Positions 43,385-53,070 of a stretch of DNA of 64,000 bases are shown here, piece after piece. Both the position numbers and the translations under genes were made by a program. The notes beneath the pieces are model-generated. The model was not told the origin of the DNA. It did no database searches and saw only the letters and a list, made by a program, of their open reading frames with translations. Positions within the stretch are counted from its first letter, which is position 1, and every line of letters begins with the position of its first letter. This DNA comes from Oscillospiraceae bacterium (GTDB lineage Bacteria > Bacillota > Clostridia > UBA1381 > UBA9506): NCBI GenBank assembly GCA_015068935.1, contig SVJO01000003.1, positions 1-64,000 on the forward strand. Direction: 5' to 3'.

Positions 43385-45214
43385 TTATTTTAAAATAACT
43401 ACAGATTTAGAAAATATGTCAATCCCATGGCTAAACAAACTGTTTTCACCATGGGAAAAAATGATTTCCTTGTTTTCTGCCTTAATATATTGTTTTTTGT
43501 CTCCTGAGTTTATTGCACAGAGCAGATTCCCTATGGTAAATGCAAAAAGACCGTCTGCGAGAGTGTATACTTTAAATTCTGAAACGAAATCTTCTTTATA
43601 AGTATTCCTGATTGAGCCAAGCCTTTTATAATAATCAAAAATTTCCACATCTTCTTTTCCGTATGGATATGCCATTCTGCAGTATGGGTCGCCAAAGCCC
43701 CAAAGACCGACTTCATCTCCGTAATATATACACGGAATTCCTGGGAGCGTAAACTGCAAAAATGCAGCTAAAAGAAGTAGTTTTTTTCCTTTTCTGTATT
43801 CATTTTCGCTCATGACATATCTTCCCTTATCTTCGTCGCGGATGTCTGATTCAACACCAAAATGTGTTATTGTGCGCATTGTGTCATGCGTTGAGATGAT
43901 ATTCATAAGACAATGTATAACATGGGGAGGGTAATTTTCCATGAGATTTAAAAGTCTTTCGCAAAAGAGCTTTTCGTCAGCATATTTTACAAAATCTAAA
44001 ATAGCCGTTCTCCATGGATAATTCATGACACTGTCCATTTGTCCTCCGAGAAGATAGCGTCTTCTTTTGCCGTATGCAAATTTAGTTGTGGCATCCTCCC
44101 AGACTTCGCCTATTACAAGCGCATTTTCATCTTTTGATTTTATACTGCTGTAGAGACTGTCTAAAAACTCATCGGGAAGCTCATCGGCAACATCAAGTCT
44201 CCATCCGCTTGCACCAAGACCTTGCCAGAAATCTGTTACACCGCCTCTTCCTGTGATATATTTTAAATATTCAGGGTTAGTTTCATTTACGTTGGGAAGA
44301 TTTTCAAAACCCCACCAGCTTTCATATTTATTTGGATAGTCATGGAAGTTGTACCAGTCGTAATAAGGAGAATCTAAAGAATTAAAAGCTCCGACACTTT
44401 CGTAATTTGAGTATTTATTAAAATAGATGCTGTCCGCTCCTGTATGGCTGAAAACGCCGTCTAAAATAATTCTGATTCCTTTTTCTTTGCAAATACGGCA
44501 TAGCTTTTCAAATTGCTCGTTTGTGCCGAAATATGGGTCAACATTTAAGTAGTTTCCTGTGCTGTATCTGTGATATTCAGGACTTTCAAATATAGGATTT
44601 AAGTATATTATGCTAACACCCAGAGATTTGATATATTCAAGTTTTTCTATAATTCCTTCAATGTTTCCGCAAAAATAATCATTAGCCCTGTAATGTGGCG
44701 TATCATAAATAAATTCGGGAACATCATACCAGTTTGTGTGAATTTTTCTTTCATTTTTTGCTGTAAGGGGAGAAAAGTTGTCACTTCTTGCAAATCTGTC
44801 AGGGAAAATCTGGTACATAACAGAGCCCTTTGCCCAGTCAGGCGTTTTAAAATCTTTGTCGTAAACTGTTATCTGCCACTCATCAAGGCTATCTCCGACT
44901 GCGGCAATTTCGTCTTTTAAGCCTATAAAATATGTCCCTTCTTGCGTTTTGACTTCAAACCTGTAAAAATAAAGGTCAGGGGTATTAAATGAAATTTCTA
45001 ATGCGTAAATGGAAAAACCTTTACATTCTCCTTCTTTAATCATAGAAATATTATTTGATATTTTTTCGCTGTCGTTTTTGTAAATTAATTTTACATCTTG
45101 AATGGGAGTATCACTAAAAACATGTATGGAAAAGCATACCTTTTCACCGTTTTTGACTGCGCCAAAGGGATTTTTAAAGGTTTTGGATTTTGAATCATAT
45201 AAAATATTAATCAT
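43385..45214 (-). CDS. Glycoside hydrolase family 13 (alpha-amylase / neopullulanase-like)
   Basis: QIFPDRFARSD, IRIILDGVFSHTG, GWRLDVADELP, ALVIGEVWED, ISTHDTMR: GH13 conserved regions. Confidence 0.9.
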   Translation of the reverse strand: MINILYDSKSKTFKNPFGAVKNGEKVCFSIHVFSDTPIQDVKLIYKNDSEKISNNISMIKEGECKGFSIYALEISFNTPDLYFYRFEVKTQEGTYFIGLKDEIAAVGDSLDEWQITVYDKDFKTPDWAKGSVMYQIFPDRFARSDNFSPLTAKNERKIHTNWYDVPEFIYDTPHYRANDYFCGNIEGIIEKLEYIKSLGVSIIYLNPIFESPEYHRYSTGNYLNVDPYFGTNEQFEKLCRICKEKGIRIILDGVFSHTGADSIYFNKYSNYESVGAFNSLDSPYYDWYNFHDYPNKYESWWGFENLPNVNETNPEYLKYITGRGGVTDFWQGLGASGWRLDVADELPDEFLDSLYSSIKSKDENALVIGEVWEDATTKFAYGKRRRYLLGGQMDSVMNYPWRTAILDFVKYADEKLFCERLLNLMENYPPHVIHCLMNIISTHDTMRTITHFGVESDIRDEDKGRYVMSENEYRKGKKLLLLAAFLQFTLPGIPCIYYGDEVGLWGFGDPYCRMAYPYGKEDVEIFDYYKRLGSIRNTYKEDFVSEFKVYTLADGLFAFTIGNLLCAINSGDKKQYIKAENKEIIFSHGENSLFSHGIDIFSKSVVILK

Positions 45215-45395
45215 TTCGTCTTCTCCCAAAAAAATTCTATTGCAGATAGCTTATGTAAACAGGCTGTAAAAAAATACCGAAAACTATAATTTTTTTAATG
45301 ATGATAATAAATTACCTCAAATTAACATAAAATATTTAAGAATTAAGACAAAACTGTCTTTTAAAATTATGGCAGAGATAAAGGATGATGGACAT

Positions 45396-46817
45396 ATGAA
45401 AGTATTATTTGCAGCAGCGGAGGCTTCGCCATTTATAAAGGTCGGAGGTCTTGGTGACGTTTTGGGAGGACTTCCCAAAGAGCTTTGTTTAAAAGGGGTA
45501 GATGCAAGAGTTGTTATTCCGCTTTATTCTTCCATAAATGATGATTTAAAAAGGACAATGAGATACATTGCCAATATAACCGTAGAAAACAGCTGGAGAA
45601 AAAGCTACTGCGGAATTTTTGAGGCAGAGCATGAAGGTGTTAAATATTATTTTATTGACAATGAGCAGTATTTCATGCGCGGCAATGTCTATGGAGAGCC
45701 TGATGACGGGGAAAGATTTGCATTTTTCTCAAGAGCAGTTTTAGAAATTCTTCCTGTGATTGATTTTTTTCCTGACATCATAAATGCTAATGACTGGCAT
45801 ACTGGATTGGTGTGTGTTTATCTTAATGCTCATTACAGATTAAGAGAAGGATTCGAAAAAATCAAAACAGTTCTTTCTATTCATAATATTGAGTTTCAGG
45901 GTAAATTCAATCCTTATGTTTTAGGAGAGCTTTTTGGCCTTGACACAGAACATAAACAGATTTTAATGTATGACGGCGACCTTAATATTTTAAAAGGCGG
46001 GATAGAATCTTCGGATATTGTATCGACAGTGAGCAGAAAATATGCTGAGGAAATATTAGGAAAGGAGCACTCATTTGGGCTTCATAATATTTTGAAAGCA
46101 AGACGTGACAAAATAAGAGGAATTATAAACGGGATTGATACAACTGTATTTAACCCTGAAACAGACGGATTTATCAAAACCAACTATGGTATTTCCACAC
46201 TCAGAAACAAGAGATTTAATAAAACTTTTCTTCAAAGGAGTATGGCTTTAGAAGAAAAATCGTCTGTTCCGCTTATAGGGATGGTAACAAGACTTACAAA
46301 GCAAAAAGGACTTGACCTTTTCTATGAGGTTATGGATGAAATTTCAGAGCTTAATATTCAGCTTGTTGTTTTGGGAACAGGCGCATTTGAATATGAAGAG
46401 ATGATGCACGATTGGGAGCGGAGAAGATACGATAAGGTAAGGGGTGTTGTGCGTTTTGCACCCGATGTTGCATCTATGATTTATGCAGGGGCAGACCTTT
46501 TCTTAATGCCGTCTAAGTTTGAGCCGTGTGGTTTAGCGCAGATGATTGCGATGCGCTACGGAACAATTCCTATTGTTCATACAGTAGGCGGACTTTGTGA
46601 TACCGTTACGCCATATAATCCCGAAACTAAGGAGGGAGATGGCATAACCTTCCAGAGCTATAATTCCTATGATATGTTAGATGCTATTAAAAGGGCAATA
46701 GCGATTTACGAAAATAAGGCAGACTGGCTTAAAATAAGGAAAAATGCGATGCAAAAGGACGTCAGCTGGAACATTCCTGCAGATGAATATATAAAGATGT
46801 ATAAAGAATTAGTATAA
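45396..46817 (+). CDS. glgA: Glycogen synthase
   Basis: VLFAAAEASPFIKVGGLGDVLGGLPKEL; NANDWHTGL; PSKFEPCGLAQMIAMRYGTIPIV. Confidence 0.95.
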   Translation: MKVLFAAAEASPFIKVGGLGDVLGGLPKELCLKGVDARVVIPLYSSINDDLKRTMRYIANITVENSWRKSYCGIFEAEHEGVKYYFIDNEQYFMRGNVYGEPDDGERFAFFSRAVLEILPVIDFFPDIINANDWHTGLVCVYLNAHYRLREGFEKIKTVLSIHNIEFQGKFNPYVLGELFGLDTEHKQILMYDGDLNILKGGIESSDIVSTVSRKYAEEILGKEHSFGLHNILKARRDKIRGIINGIDTTVFNPETDGFIKTNYGISTLRNKRFNKTFLQRSMALEEKSSVPLIGMVTRLTKQKGLDLFYEVMDEISELNIQLVVLGTGAFEYEEMMHDWERRRYDKVRGVVRFAPDVASMIYAGADLFLMPSKFEPCGLAQMIAMRYGTIPIVHTVGGLCDTVTPYNPETKEGDGITFQSYNSYDMLDAIKRAIAIYENKADWLKIRKNAMQKDVSWNIPADEYIKMYKELV

Positions 46818-46830
46818 GAGAGGTAGTAAA

Positions 46831-49242
46831 ATGGCAGAAATTACTTCAAATGAATTTAAAGAAAAAATTGAAAAATATATGGAAATAAATTTTGGAAGCG
46901 ACTTAAAGTCAGGAAGCAAAAGGCAGGTCTATCAGGCTGTGCTCGGTGCGACAAACCATATTTTAGCAGAGAAAAAATATAAATTCAGTAAGAAGGTAAA
47001 AGAAAAAGAGGCAAAGCAGGTTTATTATATGTCGATGGAGTTTTTGGTGGGAACTTCGCTTAGAAACAACCTTTTTAATCTCGGAATAGAAAAAGATGTT
47101 AAAGAGATGCTTAAAAAAGCAGGTTTTGACATAGAGGAGCTCTATGAAATGGAGCCTGATGCAGGACTTGGAAACGGCGGACTTGGCAGACTTGCTTCAT
47201 GCTACATGGACTCACTGACGAGTCTTTCATATCCTGCAACAGGGTTTTCAATTAAATATGATTTCGGAATATTTAAGCAGGTAATTGTTGACGGATGGCA
47301 GATGGAGTTTCCTGATGAGTGGATGGATTTGGGCGGTCATTGGCTAATTCCAAGGCTTGATGAGGCGGTTGAAGTAAGATTCTTTGGCGAAATTCGCGAA
47401 AACTGGACAGACAGAGGTCTTTGTGCCGAGCATATAAACTATATTCCCGTTATGGCAACACCCTACGATTTGCTGATTTCAGGTTATGACACAGAGGCAG
47501 TAAATACGTTAAGGCTCTGGGGAGCAAAAAGCAAACAGGGCTTTGATATGGATTTATTTGCCCGCGGTGAGCACGGAAGGGCTTCTGAAAAGGAAGCAAT
47601 AGCAAGCTCAATTTCAAAGGTGTTATACCCTGCCGATGATAATTATAACGGCAAATCTCTGCGTGTTAAACAACAGTATTTCTTTGTAAGCGCATCACTT
47701 CAGCAGATTACAAAAAAGCATTATGATAAATATAAGACATTTGATAACTTAAGCGATAAGGTTATAATTCATATTAACGACACGCATCCGTCTCTTTGTA
47801 TTCCTGAGCTTATGCGTATACTTTTGGACGATTACGGTTATCTGTGGGATAGGGCATGGGAAATCTGTACGAAAACTTTAGCATACACAAATCATACAGT
47901 TATGAGCGAAGCGCTTGAAAAATGGCCTGTTGACCTGATAAAATCGCATTTGCCAAGAATTTTTACAATCATTGAGGAAATTAACCGTCGTTTCTGCAAT
48001 ATGATTTTTCAAAACCATAATGCATTGGCAGGAAGCCTTAATCAGATGTCTGTTATATCAGACGGTATGGTAAAAATGGCAAATCTTTGTATGGCATGCT
48101 GCTTTAGTGTAAACGGCGTGTCTAAGCTCCATTCTGATATTTTAAAAGCTGACACATTCAAAGAATTCCACCGCGTTTTCCCCGATAAACTAACTAATGT
48201 GACAAACGGTATTGTAGCCAGAAGATGGCTCTGCCAGGCAAATCCGCTTCTTACTGAATTGTTAAAGAATAAAATAGGTGACGCTTTTGTAAAAGATTTA
48301 AATGCCATTTCAAAATTCAATGATTTTTATGATGATGAGGAAGTGCTCAGTGCTTTAAGGGAAATAAAATATAAAAATAAAAAACGGCTTGCAGACTATA
48401 TTGCAAAAACTAATGGGATAATTGTTAACTGTGACTCGATTTTTGATATTCAGGTAAAGAGACTTCACGAGTATAAGCGTCAGCTTTTAAATCTACTTCA
48501 TATTATCTATATGTACAGGAAAATAAAATTTGAAGGCTTAAAGCCTCAGCCCAAGACATTCATATTTGCCGCCAAAGCCTCTAAAGGCTACTATATGGCA
48601 AAAGAAATTATACGCATGATTTGCGCTGTTTCTGATATGATTGAAAAGGACACAGATGTCCGTGATTATATTAAGGTTGTGTTCATAGCAGATTACAAAG
48701 TTTCGCTTGCTGAAATAATAATTCCCGCAGCGGACATAAGCGAACAGATTTCTCAGGCGGGCAAAGAGGCATCAGGTACGGGTAACATGAAATTCATGAT
48801 TAACGGGGCTGTTACGTGCGGAACCTTAGACGGTGCAAATGTCGAGATTTCCGAGGCAGTAGGGAAGGATAATATTTTTCTGTTCGGGCTGACAACACCT
48901 GAGGTAAATGAGTTATATAAAAGAGGGTATAATCCGCGTGCATATTATGAAAACGACAGAGAGATAAGAGAAGTGCTCGAATTTGTTAAAATCGGTGCAG
49001 GCAGCGGACATAACTTTGATAAAATCTATGATAACTTATTAAACAGCGACCCTTATATGTGTCTTGCTGATTTTAAAGCATACTGTATGGTTCATGATGA
49101 GATTGACAGAGTATATAGAGATAGTGATAAATTTACAAAAATGTCGCTTAGAAATATTGCAAATTCAGGTATGTTTTCTTCAGACAGAAGTGTAAAAGAG
49201 TATGCAGAAAATATTTGGCATATGAAACCTGTAACTTTGTGA
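46831..49242 (+). CDS. glgP: Glycogen/starch phosphorylase
   Basis: YYMSMEFLVGTSLRNNL, GNGGLGRLASCYMDS, VKRLHEYKRQLLN, EASGTGNMKFMINGAVTCGTLDGANVEI. Confidence 0.97.
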   Translation: MAEITSNEFKEKIEKYMEINFGSDLKSGSKRQVYQAVLGATNHILAEKKYKFSKKVKEKEAKQVYYMSMEFLVGTSLRNNLFNLGIEKDVKEMLKKAGFDIEELYEMEPDAGLGNGGLGRLASCYMDSLTSLSYPATGFSIKYDFGIFKQVIVDGWQMEFPDEWMDLGGHWLIPRLDEAVEVRFFGEIRENWTDRGLCAEHINYIPVMATPYDLLISGYDTEAVNTLRLWGAKSKQGFDMDLFARGEHGRASEKEAIASSISKVLYPADDNYNGKSLRVKQQYFFVSASLQQITKKHYDKYKTFDNLSDKVIIHINDTHPSLCIPELMRILLDDYGYLWDRAWEICTKTLAYTNHTVMSEALEKWPVDLIKSHLPRIFTIIEEINRRFCNMIFQNHNALAGSLNQMSVISDGMVKMANLCMACCFSVNGVSKLHSDILKADTFKEFHRVFPDKLTNVTNGIVARRWLCQANPLLTELLKNKIGDAFVKDLNAISKFNDFYDDEEVLSALREIKYKNKKRLADYIAKTNGIIVNCDSIFDIQVKRLHEYKRQLLNLLHIIYMYRKIKFEGLKPQPKTFIFAAKASKGYYMAKEIIRMICAVSDMIEKDTDVRDYIKVVFIADYKVSLAEIIIPAADISEQISQAGKEASGTGNMKFMINGAVTCGTLDGANVEISEAVGKDNIFLFGLTTPEVNELYKRGYNPRAYYENDREIREVLEFVKIGAGSGHNFDKIYDNLLNSDPYMCLADFKAYCMVHDEIDRVYRDSDKFTKMSLRNIANSGMFSSDRSVKEYAENIWHMKPVTL

Positions 49243-49281
49243 TTTAGCGCAATCAAATAAATAAAAATACGGGGGTGTATT

Positions 49282-50715
49282 ATGGACAGAAAAAGCGGTG
49301 TGCTTATGCCTATATCATCTTTATATGGTGATTATTCTATCGGCAGTTTCGGTACGAGCGCAAGGGAATTTGTTGACTTTTTAGCAGAATGCGGATTTTC
49401 ATACTGGCAGGTGTTACCGTTTTGTATGGCAGATGACTGCAATTCACCGTATCAGTCATATTCAACATTTGCAGGCAATCCCTATTTTGTCGATTTGGAA
49501 CTTTTAAAGGAAAAGGGGCTTATTACAAATGATGAGCTTATCTCCCAAAGACAACAACAGCCTTACAGTGTCGAGTATGTAAGACTGTATCATACGAGAC
49601 TTTCATTTTTGCGCCAGGTTTCAAAGCGTGTGGCATATCGCAATAAAATAGAGGAATTTATAAATGAAAATCCATATATAGAACAATTCTCAAAGTTTAT
49701 GGCGTTAAAAGAAGCAAACGGGGAAAAGGTATGGCGAGAGTGGGAGACGGATGAATACAGCATGGAGTCTTTCTTTATGTGGAGCTTTATCCAGTATGAA
49801 TTTTTCAGCCAGTGGGAAAAAATCAAGAACTATGCAAACTCCAAGGGCATAAAAATAATAGGCGATGTGCCTATTTATGTTTCTCTGGAAAGCTCAGACG
49901 TATGGGCAAACAAAGAGCTTTTTATGCTGGATAGAAATCTCTTGCCAAAATTAGTTGCAGGTGTCCCGCCTGATTATTTTTGTGAGGAAGGACAGCTCTG
50001 GGGAAACCCTATTTATGACTGGGATAAAATGAGACAAACAGATTTTTCGTGGTGGACTGACAGAATAGCTCATAGCTTTAAGCTTTTTGACGGAGTGCGA
50101 ATAGACCATTTCAGAGGGCTTGAGTCTTTCTGGGCAGTACCTTATGGTGAAAAAACGGCGAAAAACGGAAAATGGCTTAAGGGTCCCGGTATGGAATTAA
50201 TTAAAAAAATTAATGGTTTATTTTCAGATAAACTTATCATAGCTGAGGATTTGGGGGAAATCACGCCTCAGGTTGAAATGCTGGTAGAAGAAAGCAAATA
50301 TCCTGGAATGAGAGTAATCCAGTTTGGTTTTTTAAATGATTGCGATAACCCTCATATGCCGCATAATTATAAAAACAACTGTGTAGCATATACAGGCACG
50401 CATGATAACAATACACTTCTTGGTTATTTATGGGAGCTTGATGCATCGAACAAAAAAAGGCTCTTAGAGTACTGTAACTATCATAGCGGAGATTTTGAAA
50501 AAGGAATTGACAGTATAATAAGAACTATGTTTGCAAGTCATGCAGGGCTTGTTATTCTTCCTATTCAGGATATTTTAGGCTATGGCTCCGATACAAGAAT
50601 AAATATTCCTGGAAAGCCTGACGGAAACTGGCAGTTCAGAATAACTAAAGAACAGCTTCAAAGTATTGATAAAAACAAATTCAGATGTTATAATGAATTA
50701 TACAAAAGAGTGTGA
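49282..50715 (+). CDS. malQ: 4-alpha-glucanotransferase
   Basis: RKSGVLMPISSLYGDYSIGSFG; VRIDHFRGLESFW; GTHDNNTLLGY. Confidence 0.95.
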   Translation: MDRKSGVLMPISSLYGDYSIGSFGTSAREFVDFLAECGFSYWQVLPFCMADDCNSPYQSYSTFAGNPYFVDLELLKEKGLITNDELISQRQQQPYSVEYVRLYHTRLSFLRQVSKRVAYRNKIEEFINENPYIEQFSKFMALKEANGEKVWREWETDEYSMESFFMWSFIQYEFFSQWEKIKNYANSKGIKIIGDVPIYVSLESSDVWANKELFMLDRNLLPKLVAGVPPDYFCEEGQLWGNPIYDWDKMRQTDFSWWTDRIAHSFKLFDGVRIDHFRGLESFWAVPYGEKTAKNGKWLKGPGMELIKKINGLFSDKLIIAEDLGEITPQVEMLVEESKYPGMRVIQFGFLNDCDNPHMPHNYKNNCVAYTGTHDNNTLLGYLWELDASNKKRLLEYCNYHSGDFEKGIDSIIRTMFASHAGLVILPIQDILGYGSDTRINIPGKPDGNWQFRITKEQLQSIDKNKFRCYNELYKRV

Positions 50716-50737
50716 CAACTAAACGGGGGAATGACAA

Positions 50738-51187
50738 ATGAGATTTGTATTGCAAAGAGTATTGTCTGCAAGTGTCGAGGCAGAAGGAGAAATAAAAGGG
50801 AAAATAGGGAAGGGGTATTTGCTGTTTGTAGGTGTGTCAAACGAGGACAATAAGGAAATAGCAGATAAAATGATAGAAAAGGTGTCCCACCTGAGAATTT
50901 TTGAAGATGAAAACGGCAAGGTAAATCTTTCAATAGATAAAGTTGACGGTGAAATTCTCGTGATTTCACAGTTCACTTTATACGCAGACTGCAAAAAAGG
51001 AAACAGACCGAGTTTTCAACAGGCAGGCTCACCTGATTATGCAGAAGAACTTTATGAATATATACTGTTAAGATGCGGTGAGCTTTTCAAAAACACTCAA
51101 AAGGGTGTTTTTGGAGCTGACATGAAGGTCTCCTTAGTAAATGACGGTCCGTTTACACTAATTCTTGACAGTGAGCAGATGCTTTAG
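50738..51187 (+). CDS. dtd: D-aminoacyl-tRNA deacylase
   Basis: MRFVLQRVLSASVEAEGE..., SQFTLYADCKKGNRPSF..., VSLVNDGPFTLIL. Confidence 0.94.
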   Translation: MRFVLQRVLSASVEAEGEIKGKIGKGYLLFVGVSNEDNKEIADKMIEKVSHLRIFEDENGKVNLSIDKVDGEILVISQFTLYADCKKGNRPSFQQAGSPDYAEELYEYILLRCGELFKNTQKGVFGADMKVSLVNDGPFTLILDSEQML

Positions 51188-51190
51188 CGA

Positions 51191-51494
51191 AAAAAGGGGT
51201 GCAAAAAATGCACATACCACACAAGGCAAATAAATGGCATAATAAAGCCATTTAATTAAAACAAAAAGTTTGAAATAAAGTAAAACTTAATGTAGAAATT
51301 CGTCAAACGACGAATTTCTGTTAAAAAATGCCTTATGTTTTGAACAAACTTCACCTCTTGACGTACCAATGTACGCCTTCGGGTAACCTGACAATACCTA
51401 TGCATAGGTATTGTCAGCTCAGTTTGTCCAATCTGCGCTATTTTTTGTCCACCCCAAAAGGAGCTGCAGCAAAATTATTTTGCTGCAGCTCCTT
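51191..51494 (+). repeat. Dispersed structured repeat, copy B (candidate ncRNA and/or MITE)
   Basis: Collinear high-similarity match to 8541-8850, including conserved hairpins with compensatory substitutions. Confidence 0.85.
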
Positions 51495-51507
51495 AGCTTT
51501 TTATTAA

Positions 51508-52698
51508 CTACTCCAAAATATATACGTTACACTGTCTTTTGCCGAACTGATAACATTCAGCTACTGTGCTGTAGCAAAGGTCAATTCTGTTTCCTTTGAT
51601 TGCACCGCCTGTATCGCCTGCTATAGCATAGCCATAGCTCCATGATTTGCCGTCGTCTGTTGACTCAATATAAAGTTTTGAATTAAGCGGAATAACTTTA
51701 GGGTCAACTGCTACAATACCGGGGCCTGCAGGACGGCCTGTTGCAGTGATTCCTGCCCATTTTCCGTTTGACTGAACACCCGGCTCATAAGCTGTAGCAA
51801 GACACTGAATAACCTTTTTATATTTCACATCACCGCGTGATGCAATAGTCGGTGCGTTTGTGCCTACTGTTATAATTTTGTCGACGGGAGCTTTGATTGT
51901 TTCTGAATTGATAAGAGTTGCAGATACAAGATGAGAATCTCTTCTTATTACTTTATAGGTGTTTTTAGCAACACCGTCAGAGCCCTCCTGCTCAACAATT
52001 GTCTCGCCGATATTATAATCAGAGGATTGCTTTTTAACTACTGTTCTTGCGACATTTTCTTCGTAAGTTTCTTCTCTTACAATAACTCTTGAAACATTAA
52101 TGCAGAGTCCGTCTGAAATAGGAGTATCAAGAGAAGGTGTAACTTCATCAAATTGTCCTAAATAGATACAAACACTGTCTAAAAATTCTTTTACATCACG
52201 TCTTGCTGTGTATCTTTCATGAGTCTTTCCGTCAACAGTAACTTTTACTAAATTAGCACGGTTTATCTCAATTGTCATGCCGTCTGTTAAGAGTGTATCG
52301 CCTTTATCAGACATCATATCAAGCGGATTTACTGTTATGCTTGCGTCCTTTAATGCTTCTTTAACCGTAACAGCAGTTGTTGTAAAAGATGAAGTTTCAC
52401 CTTCGTCAATTACAGTAATTGTTTTTTGTCTGTAAATTGTGATTGTACTGTCGTCTTTTAAGGCTGTGCCGAAAGGGGGGAGAACATAGTCTCCATCGCC
52501 AAGAGAAATATTTTTCTCGTTTAAAACTTCATCAACAGTAGTTCCCAGTGTTAAAACATTAATTTCGGAGCCTGAATCAACAATTGTAATCTGCTTAGGA
52601 AATACAAAACCTAAAAGCAGAACGGAGGTTATAACAAGGCATGCGACAACTGAAACGCATGTTACAACTCCCTTTGTTGTAAGCTTCTTCATAGTCAT
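51508..52698 (-). CDS. G5 / DUF348 / 3D-domain cell wall protein (YabE-like)
   Basis: Repeated DUF348 (ITIVDSGSEINVLTLGTTVDEVLNEKNISL; ITVIDEGETSSFTTTAVTVKEALKDASI), G5 region, C-terminal 3D domain (ATAYEPG...GITATGRPAGPGIVAVDPKVIPLNSKLYIE...AGDTGGAIKGNRIDL). Confidence 0.9.
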   Translation of the reverse strand: MTMKKLTTKGVVTCVSVVACLVITSVLLLGFVFPKQITIVDSGSEINVLTLGTTVDEVLNEKNISLGDGDYVLPPFGTALKDDSTITIYRQKTITVIDEGETSSFTTTAVTVKEALKDASITVNPLDMMSDKGDTLLTDGMTIEINRANLVKVTVDGKTHERYTARRDVKEFLDSVCIYLGQFDEVTPSLDTPISDGLCINVSRVIVREETYEENVARTVVKKQSSDYNIGETIVEQEGSDGVAKNTYKVIRRDSHLVSATLINSETIKAPVDKIITVGTNAPTIASRGDVKYKKVIQCLATAYEPGVQSNGKWAGITATGRPAGPGIVAVDPKVIPLNSKLYIESTDDGKSWSYGYAIAGDTGGAIKGNRIDLCYSTVAECYQFGKRQCNVYILE

Positions 52699-53006
52699 AA
52701 ATAAACATCCTTTCTGATACAGATATAAAACCTGCACCATGTCTCCGTTAAATTATAAAATACTAATTTTAAGATTGTAAAAAAGTTGTTACAAATTTAT
52801 TACACTTTTTAGAGAGACGTCTCTTATTATAAAATACTTTTGGTCAAAAGTCAAACATTTATACTCAATTAAACAAAAAACGTTAAAAAATCTATTAAAA
52901 ATTTTTTACAAAAGTACGAGTATGTTCAGTTATAATCAAGTATATACAAAGAATTTACAATTTATTCCATTTTTGTGCTTTTTTTCGTTTTTTGCTCAAA
53001 ATAATT

Positions 53007-53034
53007 GACCTTAACCAATGTTTGTTGTATAATT
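53007..53034 (+). promoter_or_regulatory. Sigma-A promoter of addB
   Basis: TTGACC, 17 nt, TATAAT (attgaccttaaccaatgtttgttgtataat). It lies inside the 5' extension of the ORF-track call, so the CDS starts at 53071. Confidence 0.7.
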
Positions 53035-53070
53035 AAAGTGTTAATTTCAATAGGAAAAGGAGGTTTTTTT

